From contig NZ_CP080998.1 in NCBI RefSeq assembly GCF_019645835.1, positions 5,332,001-5,396,000 of the forward strand: DNA of 64,000 bases, written 5' to 3'. This DNA is from Mycolicibacterium holsaticum DSM 44478 = JCM 12374. GTDB lineage: Bacteria; Actinomycetota; Actinomycetes; Mycobacteriales; Mycobacteriaceae. This document shows positions 16,026-25,404 of this stretch, piece after piece. The notes under the pieces are model-generated. The model made no database searches. It was not told where the DNA came from and worked only from the letters and a program-made list of their open reading frames with translations. Numbering within the stretch: the first letter of the stretch is position 1; every line of letters begins with the position of its first letter. The position numbers and the translations under genes are program-made.

Positions 16026-19000
16026 GTGTTCGCCTGGTGGGGTCGAACGGTGTACCGGTTTCGATACATCGTCATCGGCATCATGGTCGCACTGTGCCTT
16101 GGTGGCGGTGTGTTCGGCATCAGCCTGGGCGACCACGTCACCCAAAGCGGCTTCTACGACGAGGGCAGCGAGTCCGTGCACGCGTCGGTGGTCGGTGACG
16201 AGGTCTACGGCCGCGACCGCACCAGCCATGTGGTGGCCATCCTCACCCCGCCCGACGGGGAGAAGGTCGACAACCCGGACTGGCAGCGCGACGTCGTCGG
16301 CGAGCTCGACGGTTTCGTCGCGGATCACCCGGATCAGGTGGTGGGCTGGGTCGGCTGGCTGAAGGCGCCCGACGCCGCCAGCGAGACCGTCCAGCAGATG
16401 AAGACCGACGACCTGTCCAAGACCTTCATCAGCATCCCGCTCAAGGGCGACACCGACGACGAGATCCTGAAGAACTATCAGGCCGTCGAACCCGACCTGC
16501 AGCAGGTCAACGACGGCCGCATCAAGCTGGCCGGGCTCAACCCGCTGGCCAGCGAGTTGACCGGCAGCATCGGCGAGGACCAGCGGCGTGCGGAGATCGC
16601 GGCCATCCCGCTGGTGTGTGTGGTGCTGTTCTTCGTGTTCGGCGGGGTGGTGGCGGCCGCGCTGCCCGGGCTCATCGGCGGTCTGACGATCGCCGGCGCG
16701 CTGGGCATCATGCGCCTGCTCGCCGAGTTCATGCCCGTGCACTTCTTCGCCCAGCCGGTGGTGACGCTGATGGGTCTGGGCATCGCGGTCGACTACGGGC
16801 TGTTCATGGTCAGCCGGTTCCGAGAGGAGATCGCCGAGGGCTACGACACCGAGGCGGCGGTGCGCCGCACGGTGATGACGTCGGGTCGTACCGTCATGTT
16901 CTCGGCGGTCATCCTGGTGGCGTCGTCGGTGCCGCTGCTGCTGTTCCCGCAGGGCTTCCTCAAGTCGATCACCTACGCGATCATCGCCTCGGTGATGCTG
17001 GCGGCGATCCTGTCGGTCACCGTCCTGGCCGCCGCGCTGGCCATCCTCGGGCCCAACGTCGACGCGCTCGGGGTGCGCACGCTGCTGCGGGTGCCGTTCT
17101 TCCGTAACTGGAAGCCGATGCGCGTCTACCTGGAGTGGCTGGCGGAGAAGACGCAGAAGACCAAGACCCGCGCCGAGGTCGAGCAGGGTTTCTGGGGCAA
17201 GCTGGTCAATCGGGTGATGAAGCGTCCCATCGCGTTCGCCGCGCCGATCGTGATCGTGATGATCCTGCTGATCATTCCGCTGGGTCAGCTGTCGCTGGGC
17301 GGCATCAGCGAAAAGTATCTGCCGCCCGACAACTCGGTGCGCCTGGCGCAGGAAGAGTTCGACAAGAACTTCCCCGGCTTCCGCACTGAACCGTTGACGA
17401 TCGTGATGGAACGCCAGGACGGCGAGCCGGTGACCGACCAGCAGGTCGCCGAGATCCGCAACAAGGCGATGACGGTGCCGGGCTTCATCGAACCCGAGGA
17501 CGACCCGTCGAAGATGTGGCAGGAGCGCGCCGTTCAGGAGGGCGGCTCGAAGGATCCGTCGGTGCGGGTGATCCAGAACGGTTTGGAGAACCGCAACGAC
17601 GCCGCCAAGAAGATCAACGAGCTGCGTGCCCTGTCACCGCCGCGGGGCATCACGGTATCCGTCGGTGGCACACCGGCTTTGGAGCAGGACAGCATTCACA
17701 GCCTGTTCGACAAGCTGCCGCTGATGGTGACGCTTCTGATCGTCACCACGACGATCCTGATGTTCCTGGCGTTCGGGTCGGTGGTGTTGCCGATCAAGGC
17801 CGCGGTGATGAGCGCGCTGACCCTTGGCTCGACGATGGGCGTGCTCACCTGGATGTTCGTCACCGGGCACGGCTCCGGGGTGATGAACTACACCCCGCAA
17901 CCGTTGATGGCGCCGATGATCGGCCTGATCATCGCGGTGATCTGGGGGCTGTCCACCGACTACGAGGTGTTCCTGGTGTCCCGCATGGTGGAGGCCCGCG
18001 AACGCGGGATGTCCACCGCCGAGGCGATTCGGATCGGCACCGCGACCACCGGCCGGTTGATCACCGGCGCCGCGCTGGTGCTGGCCGTCGTCGCGGGCGC
18101 GTTCGTGTTCTCCGACCTGGTGATGATGAAGTACCTGGCGTTCGGCCTGCTGATCGCGCTGCTGCTGGACGCCACCGTGGTCAGGATGTTCCTGGTGCCC
18201 GCGGTGATGAAGCTGCTCGGCGACGACTGCTGGTGGGCGCCGCGCTGGATGAAGCGGCTCCAGGAGCGCCTGGGGCTGGGCGAAACCGAACTGCCCGACG
18301 AACGCAAGCGCCCGACGGTGCGGGAGACCGCGGAAAGCCCGGAGGCGTTGGTGGGTGCCGGCGCACCGGTCCCGCCGCGCCCGGTGGGCCGGCCGCGGCC
18401 ACCGCACGATCCGACCCATCCGGTGCCCGAGGCTCCGCCGCGTTCCGGTGCGACGACGCGGATCGCCACGCCGGGCGCTGCGCCGTCGGGCGCGGGCACC
18501 ACGCGGATGCCGGGCGCAGCCAAGGCCGAGGAGCCGCCGACCACGCGGATCGCGATGGCCCGCAACGCCGTACGCAATGCGGTGAACAGTGCGGCCGCCG
18601 CGACCCGTCAGGCCGCCAAACCGCCGGCTCCGCCTGCCCCGCAGGCGCCGCGCGAGGACCGTGAAATCGAGTCGTGGCTGGGCGAATTGCGCGGCACCGC
18701 AACACCGCCCGGGCCGCCGCCGCCCGTCAAACAAGGACCGCCAACCGCACGGCCGTCGGCCGAGGCCACCCGCGCGATGCCGCGCTCACCGCGCCCCGAG
18801 CCCGGCAACGAGCCGACGACAGCGCTTCCGACGCTGGGCAACCCGCCCGAGGGCAGGGCAACCAACGCCGCGCAGGACGACGACGCCACGACGGCGTTCC
18901 GCGCGGTACGGCAAAAGGGGAACGCGCCGCAAAGCAGCGGCGATCCCGAGGCCACGGAGAAGATCGACACCCGTGAGGGCGAGGAGCCCAAGCGGCGCGG

Positions 19001-19049
19001 CGGCGGGGTGAGCGCGCAGGACCTGCTGCGGCGCGAAGGCCGTCTCTAA
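16026..19049 (+). CDS. mmpL3: MmpL3, trehalose monomycolate transporter
   Basis: A 1007-residue RND-family inner-membrane transporter that exports trehalose monomycolate for mycolic-acid assembly; essential in mycobacteria. TM1 is near the N-terminus, followed by a periplasmic domain (about 40-190), TM2-6, a second periplasmic domain (about 420-570) and TM7-12. The proton-relay Asp-Tyr pairs fall at D256-Y257 (GIAVDYGLFMVSRFREE) and D645-Y646 (GLSTDYEVFLVSRM), the same numbers as in M. smegmatis MmpL3. Residues from about 750 form a long Pro/Ala/Thr-rich cytoplasmic tail. The GTG start at 16026 has AAGGAG just upstream. It is probably read from its own or the trmB-NYN promoter. Confidence 0.98.
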   Translation: MFAWWGRTVYRFRYIVIGIMVALCLGGGVFGISLGDHVTQSGFYDEGSESVHASVVGDEVYGRDRTSHVVAILTPPDGEKVDNPDWQRDVVGELDGFVADHPDQVVGWVGWLKAPDAASETVQQMKTDDLSKTFISIPLKGDTDDEILKNYQAVEPDLQQVNDGRIKLAGLNPLASELTGSIGEDQRRAEIAAIPLVCVVLFFVFGGVVAAALPGLIGGLTIAGALGIMRLLAEFMPVHFFAQPVVTLMGLGIAVDYGLFMVSRFREEIAEGYDTEAAVRRTVMTSGRTVMFSAVILVASSVPLLLFPQGFLKSITYAIIASVMLAAILSVTVLAAALAILGPNVDALGVRTLLRVPFFRNWKPMRVYLEWLAEKTQKTKTRAEVEQGFWGKLVNRVMKRPIAFAAPIVIVMILLIIPLGQLSLGGISEKYLPPDNSVRLAQEEFDKNFPGFRTEPLTIVMERQDGEPVTDQQVAEIRNKAMTVPGFIEPEDDPSKMWQERAVQEGGSKDPSVRVIQNGLENRNDAAKKINELRALSPPRGITVSVGGTPALEQDSIHSLFDKLPLMVTLLIVTTTILMFLAFGSVVLPIKAAVMSALTLGSTMGVLTWMFVTGHGSGVMNYTPQPLMAPMIGLIIAVIWGLSTDYEVFLVSRMVEARERGMSTAEAIRIGTATTGRLITGAALVLAVVAGAFVFSDLVMMKYLAFGLLIALLLDATVVRMFLVPAVMKLLGDDCWWAPRWMKRLQERLGLGETELPDERKRPTVRETAESPEALVGAGAPVPPRPVGRPRPPHDPTHPVPEAPPRSGATTRIATPGAAPSGAGTTRMPGAAKAEEPPTTRIAMARNAVRNAVNSAAAATRQAAKPPAPPAPQAPREDREIESWLGELRGTATPPGPPPPVKQGPPTARPSAEATRAMPRSPRPEPGNEPTTALPTLGNPPEGRATNAAQDDDATTAFRAVRQKGNAPQSSGDPEATEKIDTREGEEPKRRGGGVSAQDLLRREGRL

Positions 19050-19137
19050 CGCCCAAAGGGACATACCGGCGCGAAAGTGCCGGAAGATTGCGCCATTTCG
19101 TCAATCTCGGCGTGCGGATCGGGCTCTCGGCGTCGGG

Positions 19138-20286
19138 TTAGTCCGCTGAGGGCGACGGCACCTCGTCGGGTTCGGCCTCGACCCGCCCGCCGTCCTGGGC
19201 CGCCAGCGCGGCTTCCTCAGCCACCGGGTCCCGCGCCATCAACACCCGCACCGCGCTGTTGAGGAACGCCATCACCGGCACCGCCAGCAACGCCCCGATG
19301 ATGCCGGCCATCACCCCGCCCGCCGCGATCGCCAGCACGATGGCCAGCGGATGGATGGACACCGCGCGTCCCATCACCAGCGGTTGCAGGACATGGCCCT
19401 CCAACTGCTGCACGGCGATGATCAAGCCCAGCGTGATCAGCGCGTAGATCCAGCCCTTGGCGATCAGCGCGACGATCACCGCAAGGAACCCGGTGATCAC
19501 GGCGCCGACCAGCGGGATGAACGCGCCGAGAAACACCAGCGACGCCAACGGCAGCGCCAGCGGCACCCCCATGATGGCCAGACCGGTGCCGATACCCACC
19601 GCGTCGACCAGCGCGACCAGGAACGTCGCACGGACATAGCCGATCAGCGAGCGGAACCCGGCCTTGCCGGCGTCGCGCACCCGGTCGCGCACGTGGTCGG
19701 GAAACACCTGGGTGACGAACGCGAATATGTTGCGCCCGCCGTGCAACAGGAAAATCAACGTGAACAGCACCAGCAGCGCGCCGGTGACGATCTCGGTCAC
19801 CGTCGTCGCCGTGGAGAGTGCGCCGCTGGTCAACCGCTCCTGGTTGTTGCGCAGCGCATCGACCGCCGCCTTCTGCAGTTGGTCGATCTGCTGGTCGCTG
19901 ACCCGCAGCGGGCCGTCGGTCAGCCAGTTCCCGACGCCGTCGATGCTGTGGGTCACCTGTTCGACGAGCGCCGGTGCGCCCTCGATGAACTGGCTGACGA
20001 CGAACGTCATGATTCCGCCGACGACCGCGAACCCGCCGAGCAGCATCAGCGCCACCGCACCGCCGCGCGGCGCACCGCGACGGTGCAGGAAGTCGACGGC
20101 GGGCATCAGAAGCGCGGCCAGGATCGTCGCCAGCGCAACCGGGACGACGATGATCTCGAGCTGTTTGACCACCCAGAGCAGGGTCACGACGGCAGCCATG
20201 ATCACCAACAGTCGCCACGACCACGCCGCGGCTTTCCGGACGAGCGGGCTGACCGCCTCGTCATCCACAGATAGACCCGCGGGCAT
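19138..20286 (-). CDS. AI-2E family transporter-like permease (Rv0205-like)
   Basis: A 382-residue integral membrane protein of the AI-2E/PerM family. It has an N-terminal hydrophobic pair ([20 protein letters not shown], then [15 protein letters not shown]), a middle soluble helical region around residues 90-180, and C-terminal segments including [20 protein letters not shown] and [19 protein letters not shown], ending in [19 protein letters not shown], which is typical of the family. The start is taken at ATG 20286 ([14 protein letters not shown]). It converges on mmpL3 and diverges from the flippase-like gene, as Rv0205 does beside mmpL3. The transported substrate is unknown. Confidence 0.87.
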   Translation of the reverse strand: MPAGLSVDDEAVSPLVRKAAAWSWRLLVIMAAVVTLLWVVKQLEIIVVPVALATILAALLMPAVDFLHRRGAPRGGAVALMLLGGFAVVGGIMTFVVSQFIEGAPALVEQVTHSIDGVGNWLTDGPLRVSDQQIDQLQKAAVDALRNNQERLTSGALSTATTVTEIVTGALLVLFTLIFLLHGGRNIFAFVTQVFPDHVRDRVRDAGKAGFRSLIGYVRATFLVALVDAVGIGTGLAIMGVPLALPLASLVFLGAFIPLVGAVITGFLAVIVALIAKGWIYALITLGLIIAVQQLEGHVLQPLVMGRAVSIHPLAIVLAIAAGGVMAGIIGALLAVPVMAFLNSAVRVLMARDPVAEEAALAAQDGGRVEAEPDEVPSPSAD

Positions 20287-20373
20287 CCCGCTAGCGTAAC
20301 GGCCGCAGGCCTGCATCGGCCGAACTGCGTATGGGTCCCAGAATCGGGCCCGCCACGCTCTACCCTGTAGGTC

Positions 20374-21444
20374 GTGTCTCACGACGCGCCGGCGAGCGAG
20401 GCCCGCAGCCAAGGGCGCCCCGCCCGCGGTAAGTACTGGTGGCTGCGATGGGTGGTCATCGCCGTCGTGGTCGTCGTCCTCGCCGTCGAACTCGGGTTGG
20501 TGTGGGATCAGCTCGCCAAGGCCTGGCACAGCCTCTACACCGCCAACTGGGCCTGGGCGCTGGCCGCGGTGGGCACCGCGCTGGCCTCGATGCACTTCTT
20601 CGGCGACATCCAGCGCAAGCTGCTGCGGTCCGCCGGGGTTCCGGTGCGGCAGTGGCGATCTCAGGCGGCGTTCTACGCAGGCAACTCGCTGAGCACCACG
20701 CTGCCCGGCGGCCCAGTGCTGTCGGCGACGTTCATCTACCGGCAGCAACGCATCTGGGGTGCGACACCGGTCGTGGCGTCGTGGCAGTTGGTGATGTCGG
20801 GCGCGCTGCAGGTCATCAGCCTGACCCTGCTCGGGCTCGGCAGCGCGTTCTTTCTGGGCGCGCGGCAGAACCCCTTCTCGCTGGTCTTCACGCTCGCCGG
20901 GTTCCTTCTGCTGATCGTGCTGGCCCAGGCGGTCGCGTCGCGGCCCGAACTGCTCGACGGCATCGGGGTGCGGGTGCTGTCGTGGGTGAACTATCTGCGC
21001 ACCAAACCGGCGGACAACGGTGTGACGAAGTGGCGCGAGACGCTCGCGCAGCTCGAGTCGGTGAAGCTGTCACGCCCGCAGCTGGGCGTCGCGTTCGTGT
21101 GGTCGATGTTCACGCTGGTTACCGGCGTGGCCACGCTGCTGTTCTCCTGCTACGCGGCCGGGGAGCGGCCCTCGCTGCTCGGGGTGGTGGTGGCCTACGT
21201 GGCCGCCCGCGCGGTCGGCTCGATACCGCTGATGCCCGGCGGGCTGCTGATGGTGGAGGCGGTGCTGGTGCCCGGTCTGGTGTCGAGCGGGATGACGCTG
21301 GCTTCGGCGATCTCGGCGATGCTCATCTACCGGCTGATCAGCTGGGTGTTCATCGCGGCCATCGGCTGGGTGGTGTTCTTCTTCATGTTCCGTACCGAGT
21401 CGGAGATAGACCCCGACGCAATTGCCGACGCCACCCAGGCGTGA
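20374..21444 (+). CDS. UPF0104/lysylphosphatidylglycerol-synthase-type flippase-like membrane protein (Rv0204c-like)
   Basis: A 356-residue polytopic protein with about eight hydrophobic segments. Family marks are [25 protein letters not shown] near residue 110 and [24 protein letters not shown] near residue 270; both are the conserved loops of the UPF0104/LPG-synthase transmembrane domain. That domain is thought to flip lipids, and no synthase domain is attached here. The start GTG is preceded by the divergent permease promoter. It is followed 11 nt later by the DUF3054 gene. Location beside mmpL3 and mmpL11 suggests a role in envelope lipid handling, by inference only. Confidence 0.85.
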   Translation: MSHDAPASEARSQGRPARGKYWWLRWVVIAVVVVVLAVELGLVWDQLAKAWHSLYTANWAWALAAVGTALASMHFFGDIQRKLLRSAGVPVRQWRSQAAFYAGNSLSTTLPGGPVLSATFIYRQQRIWGATPVVASWQLVMSGALQVISLTLLGLGSAFFLGARQNPFSLVFTLAGFLLLIVLAQAVASRPELLDGIGVRVLSWVNYLRTKPADNGVTKWRETLAQLESVKLSRPQLGVAFVWSMFTLVTGVATLLFSCYAAGERPSLLGVVVAYVAARAVGSIPLMPGGLLMVEAVLVPGLVSSGMTLASAISAMLIYRLISWVFIAAIGWVVFFFMFRTESEIDPDAIADATQA

Positions 21445-21455
21445 TTGGAGCCCGC

Positions 21456-21836
21456 ATGCCGCCCCTCGTCGACGAGCAGACCCGCCCTGCGCTGACCGCG
21501 CTGGCCACCGACCTCGTCTGCGTCGTCGTGTTCTGTACCGTCGGCAGGCGCAGCCACGCCGAAGGCCTCGACCTGGCTGGCATCGCCGAGACGGCGTGGC
21601 CGTTTCTGTCCGGGGCCGCGCTCGGCTGGCTGGTGTCGCGCGGTTGGCGCCGGCCGGTCGCGGTGGTGCCGACCGGCGTGCTGGTGTGGGTGTGCACGAT
21701 CGTGGTGGGGATGCTGCTGCGCAAGCTGACCTCAGCCGGTGTGGCGCCGAGTTTCGTTGTGGTGGCGTCGATTTCGACCGCGGTGCTGCTACTGGGCTGG
21801 CGCGTCGTCGTCGCGGTCATGGTGAGCCGCCGCTGA
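21456..21836 (+). CDS. DUF3054 family small membrane protein
   Basis: A 126-residue protein with four hydrophobic segments: ALATDLVCVVVFCTVGRRSH, TAWPFLSGAALGWLVS, VAVVPTGVLVWVCTIVVGML and VVASISTAVLLLGWRVVVAV. The D in the first segment, the GRRSH motif and the KLTSAGVAPSFVVVA loop are typical of DUF3054 proteins, a family without known function. The ATG lies 11 nt after the upstream stop, so it is in the same operon. Its last 48 nt overlap the end of the convergent histidine kinase gene, which is unusual and may allow antisense interplay. Confidence 0.8.
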   Translation: MPPLVDEQTRPALTALATDLVCVVVFCTVGRRSHAEGLDLAGIAETAWPFLSGAALGWLVSRGWRRPVAVVPTGVLVWVCTIVVGMLLRKLTSAGVAPSFVVVASISTAVLLLGWRVVVAVMVSRR

Positions 21837-23144
21837 GGACGACACGGTCAGCGTGGCGCGTAACCCGCCGAGCGGACCGTCGGACAACTCGATGTCGCCA
21901 CCGTGCAGGGTGGCCTGCTGGGCGACCAGCGCCAGCCCGAGCCCGGAACCGCCCGGTGCGGCGGTGCTGCCGCGGGCGAACCGGCCCAGCACCGATCGGT
22001 GCTCGGCGACCGGAAGGCCGCGGCCGTTGTCGTCGACGACGATCGTCACCACAGTGTCGTGGCGCTGCGCGGTGAGCACGATCCGCGTCGCCTGACCGTG
22101 GTGAATCGCGTTGCGCACCAGGTTGTCCACCGCCAGCCGCAGCCCGCTGGGCCAGCCCCAGATGGAGCCGAGGCGGTCGTCGGCGTCCACCACGATCTGC
22201 GCAGGGCTGCCCGGCCGGCTGTTCTCCCGTGCGACGCGGTCGAGCAGGTCGGTGACGTCGATGAGCTCGCGGTCCTTGGGCTGCGCGAGCTGACCCGACG
22301 CCAGCTGACCGAGCGCGGTGATGATCGCCTCCACCCGGCGCTGCGCGCGGGCCAGGTCGGCCACCACCTCCGAACGTTCATCGGCGGGTAGGTCGTGGAT
22401 CCGCAGCGTGTCCAGATCGGCGCGCATCGCGGTCAACGGGGTGCGCAGTTCGTGGGCGGCGGTGGCGGCGAAATCCTGAGCGGCCTGCAACGAGTTGGTG
22501 GTGGACTGCTGGGCGGCGGCCAGCCGGCGCAGCATCTCGGTCATCGCCTCGGACAGCTCCTCGGCTTCACGCACCCCGTGCACCGCAGGCAGCTTCTCGG
22601 TGTCCTTGCCGAGCCGCTTGGTGTGCTCGGTCAGGTTGCGCAGCGGGCGGATCGCCGGGCCGGCGAGCAGCCATCCCAGCCCGCCGGCGATCAACACCGT
22701 CACCACCCCGACCGCGGTGTAGGCCGGGATCCGCGACGGGCTCAACAGGATGCTGTCGGCGCGGATGCCGACCGACATCAGCAGCCCGCCCTGCTGCTCG
22801 ACGGTGATGGTGCGGACCCGGTACTCCACGCCGTTGACCTCCACGGTGTCGGTGCCCGGTGCGAGCCGCGGCAGCTGGAAGCCGCGCTGGAACACCACCT
22901 GGCCGTCGGACACCGACCGGCCTGTTGTCAGCACGCCCTGGCGTGGGTCGTCGAGTTGGCTGGGCCGCATGCTCGCGGCGATGATCGCGTCGAGGCGCCG
23001 ATCCAGTTGCTCGTCATCGTTGTTCGCCAACACCACCGAGGTCAACACGGTGAATGCGGCGACGACGGCGGCCGCGGCCACCGCTGCGGCCACCGCCACC
23101 CGGGTGCGCAGCGACGCCGAGCGCAGGAACCGCGGTGCGCGCAC
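21789..23144 (-). CDS. sensor histidine kinase (PrrB-like)
   Basis: A 451-residue membrane kinase. TM1 is at about residues 14-38, followed by an extracytoplasmic sensor region of about 100 residues, TM2 at 139-162, HAMP at 163-215, and HisKA with the phospho-acceptor His231 in FAATAAHELRTPLTAM. The ATP-binding domain has the N box (LAVDNLVRNAIHHG) and G boxes (DDNGRGLPVAEH, GGSGLGLALV). The GTG start lies 29 nt after the response regulator. The overall layout is that of mycobacterial PrrB, although M. tuberculosis prrAB is at another locus, so this is a paralogous pair. Its 3' end overlaps the DUF3054 gene. Confidence 0.9.
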   Translation of the reverse strand: MRAPRFLRSASLRTRVAVAAAVAAAAVVAAFTVLTSVVLANNDDEQLDRRLDAIIAASMRPSQLDDPRQGVLTTGRSVSDGQVVFQRGFQLPRLAPGTDTVEVNGVEYRVRTITVEQQGGLLMSVGIRADSILLSPSRIPAYTAVGVVTVLIAGGLGWLLAGPAIRPLRNLTEHTKRLGKDTEKLPAVHGVREAEELSEAMTEMLRRLAAAQQSTTNSLQAAQDFAATAAHELRTPLTAMRADLDTLRIHDLPADERSEVVADLARAQRRVEAIITALGQLASGQLAQPKDRELIDVTDLLDRVARENSRPGSPAQIVVDADDRLGSIWGWPSGLRLAVDNLVRNAIHHGQATRIVLTAQRHDTVVTIVVDDNGRGLPVAEHRSVLGRFARGSTAAPGGSGLGLALVAQQATLHGGDIELSDGPLGGLRATLTVSSSAAAHHDRDDDAPAQ

Positions 23145-23173
23145 CCGTCAGGCCTCGTCGGGCCGGTGGTGGC

Positions 23174-23893
23174 TCACGACTCGTCTCGCAGCACGTACCC
23201 GATCCCGCGAACCGTGTGGATGACCCGCGGCAGCCCATCGCGTTCGAGCTTGCGCCGCAGATAGGAGATGAACACGTCGGCGACGTTGGTGTCGACGTCG
23301 AAGTCGTAGCCCCAGACCAGTTCCAGCAGCCGTTGGCGGCTCAGCACCACGCCCGCGTTCTCGGCCAGCACGGCCAGCAGGTCGAACTCGCGCTTGGTCA
23401 GATCGACGCGCTCCCCTTCGACGAACACCAACCGGCGTGCGGTGTCGATCGTCAACGGGCCCACGGTCATCGGGTGTGACGACTGGTCGGAGTGGCTCGA
23501 CCGGCGCAGCAGCGCGTTCAGCCGGGCCACCAACTCCCCCAGGTCGAACGGTTTGGTCAGGTAGTCGTCGGCGCCGGCTTCCAGCCCGGCGATGCGGTCG
23601 TTGACGGTGTCACGCGCCGACAGCACGCAGATCGGGATGTCGTTTCCCAACGCGCGCAGCGCGGTCACCACCGCGACGCCGTCGAGCTCCGGCATCTGCA
23701 CGTCGAGCACCAGCGCGTCGTGCGTTTCCGTGGACAGCAGCCGCAGCGCCTCTTTACCGCTGGCCGCGACCCGGACGTCGAACCCGGAATGGCGCAGTCC
23801 GCGCGCCACCGACGTCCGGACATCCGGGTCGTCGTCGACCATCAGCACGGTGCGGCCCGCGCTGTCCTGCTGCGCGGGCGGCCCAGCCGGCAC
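23174..23893 (-). CDS. OmpR/PhoB-type response regulator (PrrA-like)
   Basis: A 239-residue DNA-binding response regulator. The receiver domain covers about residues 15-130, with the acidic pair in MVDDDPDV, phospho-acceptor Asp64 in [12 protein letters not shown], and the Lys of [15 protein letters not shown]. The C-terminal winged helix carries [17 protein letters not shown] and [11 protein letters not shown], strongly similar to PrrA. The start is GTG 23893, only 8 nt after the stop of the hemophore gene, so hemophore, regulator and kinase appear to be one transcript. A plausible target is the hemophore promoter itself, where an inverted repeat lies at 24324-24341. Confidence 0.92.
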   Translation of the reverse strand: MPAGPPAQQDSAGRTVLMVDDDPDVRTSVARGLRHSGFDVRVAASGKEALRLLSTETHDALVLDVQMPELDGVAVVTALRALGNDIPICVLSARDTVNDRIAGLEAGADDYLTKPFDLGELVARLNALLRRSSHSDQSSHPMTVGPLTIDTARRLVFVEGERVDLTKREFDLLAVLAENAGVVLSRQRLLELVWGYDFDVDTNVADVFISYLRRKLERDGLPRVIHTVRGIGYVLRDES

Positions 23894-23901
23894 GCGGATT
23901 A

Positions 23902-24291
23902 TCAGATGGGATCGGCGAGACCGTCACCGTTGGTGTCGCCGCAGCGGTTCTTCAGGTCGACCAGCGGCTGACGGATGTTCGTCAGCTCGGCACGCACCTG
24001 AGGATTGTTGTTCAGGTACTCCTTGACCTTGGGCTGGACGTCCTCACGCTCGAGACCCTCGAGGCTGGTGAAGAACCAGTTCACATCGGGGTGCGTGAAC
24101 AGGTACGCCGACGTCGCAGCCGAGACGCCGGATGCCACACCGGCCAGATCGGCCGCGGTGCAGTTCGGTGGCGCGTCGGCCAGGGCCGACGGCGCCACGG
24201 TCGCAGCACCAAACAACATCGCACCGGCAATCGCGCCGGTGCCGACCGCGCCAGCTACTGCACGTCGCGCAGAACGGGCCGAGAGCAACAT
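23902..24291 (-). CDS. secreted heme-binding protein (MHB hemophore, Rv0203-like)
   Basis: A 129-residue exported protein with an N-terminal signal (hydrophobic [20 protein letters not shown], cleavage likely after ALADA). The mature part of about 90 residues has two Cys (NCTAADL and KNRCGD), presumably a disulfide, and the helical pattern of the mycobacterial haemophore domain. The Tyr and His of [14 protein letters not shown] are candidates for heme contact, as Tyr and His serve in Rv0203. AAGGAG lies just upstream of ATG 24291. In M. tuberculosis Rv0203 carries heme to MmpL3/MmpL11, and both transporter genes flank this region. Two-component genes follow directly. Confidence 0.85.
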   Translation of the reverse strand: MLLSARSARRAVAGAVGTGAIAGAMLFGAATVAPSALADAPPNCTAADLAGVASGVSAATSAYLFTHPDVNWFFTSLEGLEREDVQPKVKEYLNNNPQVRAELTNIRQPLVDLKNRCGDTNGDGLADPI

Positions 24292-24323
24292 GGACAAGCT
24301 CCTTCGTCGAAAGTGGAGTGGCC

Positions 24324-24341
24324 GTAACCGTGGGCGGTTAC
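24324..24341 (-). promoter_or_regulatory. inverted repeat upstream of the hemophore gene
   Basis: GTAACC-N6-GGTTAC is a perfect 6-6-6 inverted repeat, 33-50 bp upstream of the hemophore ATG. The position suits an operator or activator site for the hemophore/two-component operon. The binding protein is unknown, and no IdeR-type box is visible in this gap. Confidence 0.4.
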
Positions 24342-24482
24342 CGACATAAACCAACTGGGACCAACCCTGAAAAGCTAAGCAGAATGTCCGCCGACTTTCC
24401 TGTCTTGCGATGAACCGGCCGCAAGAAAGTCCGAAACCGCAGTTCAGGCCCCCACCTGCACGGGTGCTCGCGTCGCCTGCGG

Positions 24483-25058
24483 CTACGGCAAGCCTGTGAT
24501 GGCCGGCCCCGGCAACCGGCCCGGGCCGGGCGAAACCGTCGACCGCGCGGGCGACTGCACCGCGGCCGACGTATCGGGCAATCCCACGTTCTGCGCCGAC
24601 GGCAGCGTCCCTGGCAAACTCGCGGGCGGCTGCTGCACGGACTGCTGCGCCTGCTGCATCAGACCCATCAGCTGGGGCAGGGTGAGCGGCAGCTTGCACC
24701 GGCTGGACAGCGAAGCCAGCGGCTGCTGCAGCTGTTGCAGCTCCTTGGCCGCCTTCGGGTTCGCGTCGAAGTAGGCCTTGAGCGCACCCAGCGACTGCGG
24801 CCCGGCCTGCTGCTGCGAGATCGTCGTCAACGCCTGGTTGGTCTGCGGATGCTCGTCGAGATAGTCGCCGATCGACGTGGCGACCGAACCGATCGTCTTG
24901 GCGACCTCGCTGGCCGCGCACGGGTCGGCGGCGGCCGTCGCCGACGGGGTCAAGGGGCCCGTCGGCATGGTCAGCCCGGCCACCACTGCGCCTGCGGCGG
25001 CGGTAGCGGCGAACACGGCGGTGAGGCCGCGTCGCAGGGCACGGGTGGTCGGTTGCAT
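24483..25058 (-). CDS. second secreted heme-binding (MHB-like) protein with Pro/Ser-rich tail
   Basis: A 191-residue exported protein. The signal region is LTAVFAATAAAGAVVAGLTM, with cleavage near ATAAADPC. The MHB-like domain (about residues 45-130) shares with the neighbouring hemophore the pattern Cys, then YLDEHPQTNQALT (compare [13 protein letters not shown]), YFDANPKAAKELQ (compare [12 protein letters not shown]) and a terminal SSRC. A Gln/Pro-rich tail of about 60 residues follows, absent from the first hemophore. TAGGAGT precedes ATG 25058. The pair probably arose by duplication. The gene is divergent from mmpL11 across a 346-bp gap. Confidence 0.8.
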   Translation of the reverse strand: MQPTTRALRRGLTAVFAATAAAGAVVAGLTMPTGPLTPSATAAADPCAASEVAKTIGSVATSIGDYLDEHPQTNQALTTISQQQAGPQSLGALKAYFDANPKAAKELQQLQQPLASLSSRCKLPLTLPQLMGLMQQAQQSVQQPPASLPGTLPSAQNVGLPDTSAAVQSPARSTVSPGPGRLPGPAITGLP

Positions 25059-25404
25059 GGGCACTCCTAACGGCTGGCGGACGTTTGCGCTGCCTCGCAA
25101 AACATGCGATCGGCGGCAGCGGTGTCCCCGACGACAAGGCCGACGAAAAGCGCGGCGAACCTGCCAGCGCACATATTGCCATCTGCTGCGCCGGACCCGC
25201 GAATTCCGCAGGCCCATCCACCGGCGTCGGACAGGAAACCCGCAGCCAGCCCACACCGGCGCCGACGCTATCCACAGGGCAGGATTAGAAGTGCTTAAAG
25301 CGTTGCTGGCAGGTTGTTCGCCCGACCGCGCAATACCACAGCCTGTTGTACGCTCACGCTACGAAACGCCGTGCAGAAATGGGGAGTTCACCATCCAGCA
25401 GTTC
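25059..25404. other. 346-bp divergent intergenic region, hemophore 2 / mmpL11
   Basis: This region must hold promoters for both divergent genes. I see no convincing ORF: the long plus-strand frame that continues upstream of mmpL11 runs antisense through the hemophore gene and is compositional. No clear palindromic operator stands out. The mmpL11 start is preceded by GGGGAG, but about 19 nt away, farther than a normal ribosome-binding site. Confidence 0.5.

Noticed and set aside
24292..24482. IdeR (iron) box upstream of the hemophore genes
   Set aside because: I looked for TTAGG/CCTAA-type dyads; only fragments such as GCTAAGC occur, with no acceptable palindrome.
24877..25404. Upstream extension of the mmpL11 reading frame
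   Set aside because: It runs antisense through the second hemophore gene; MMRLSSTLRR at 25405 matches the known N-terminus and gives exactly 966 residues.
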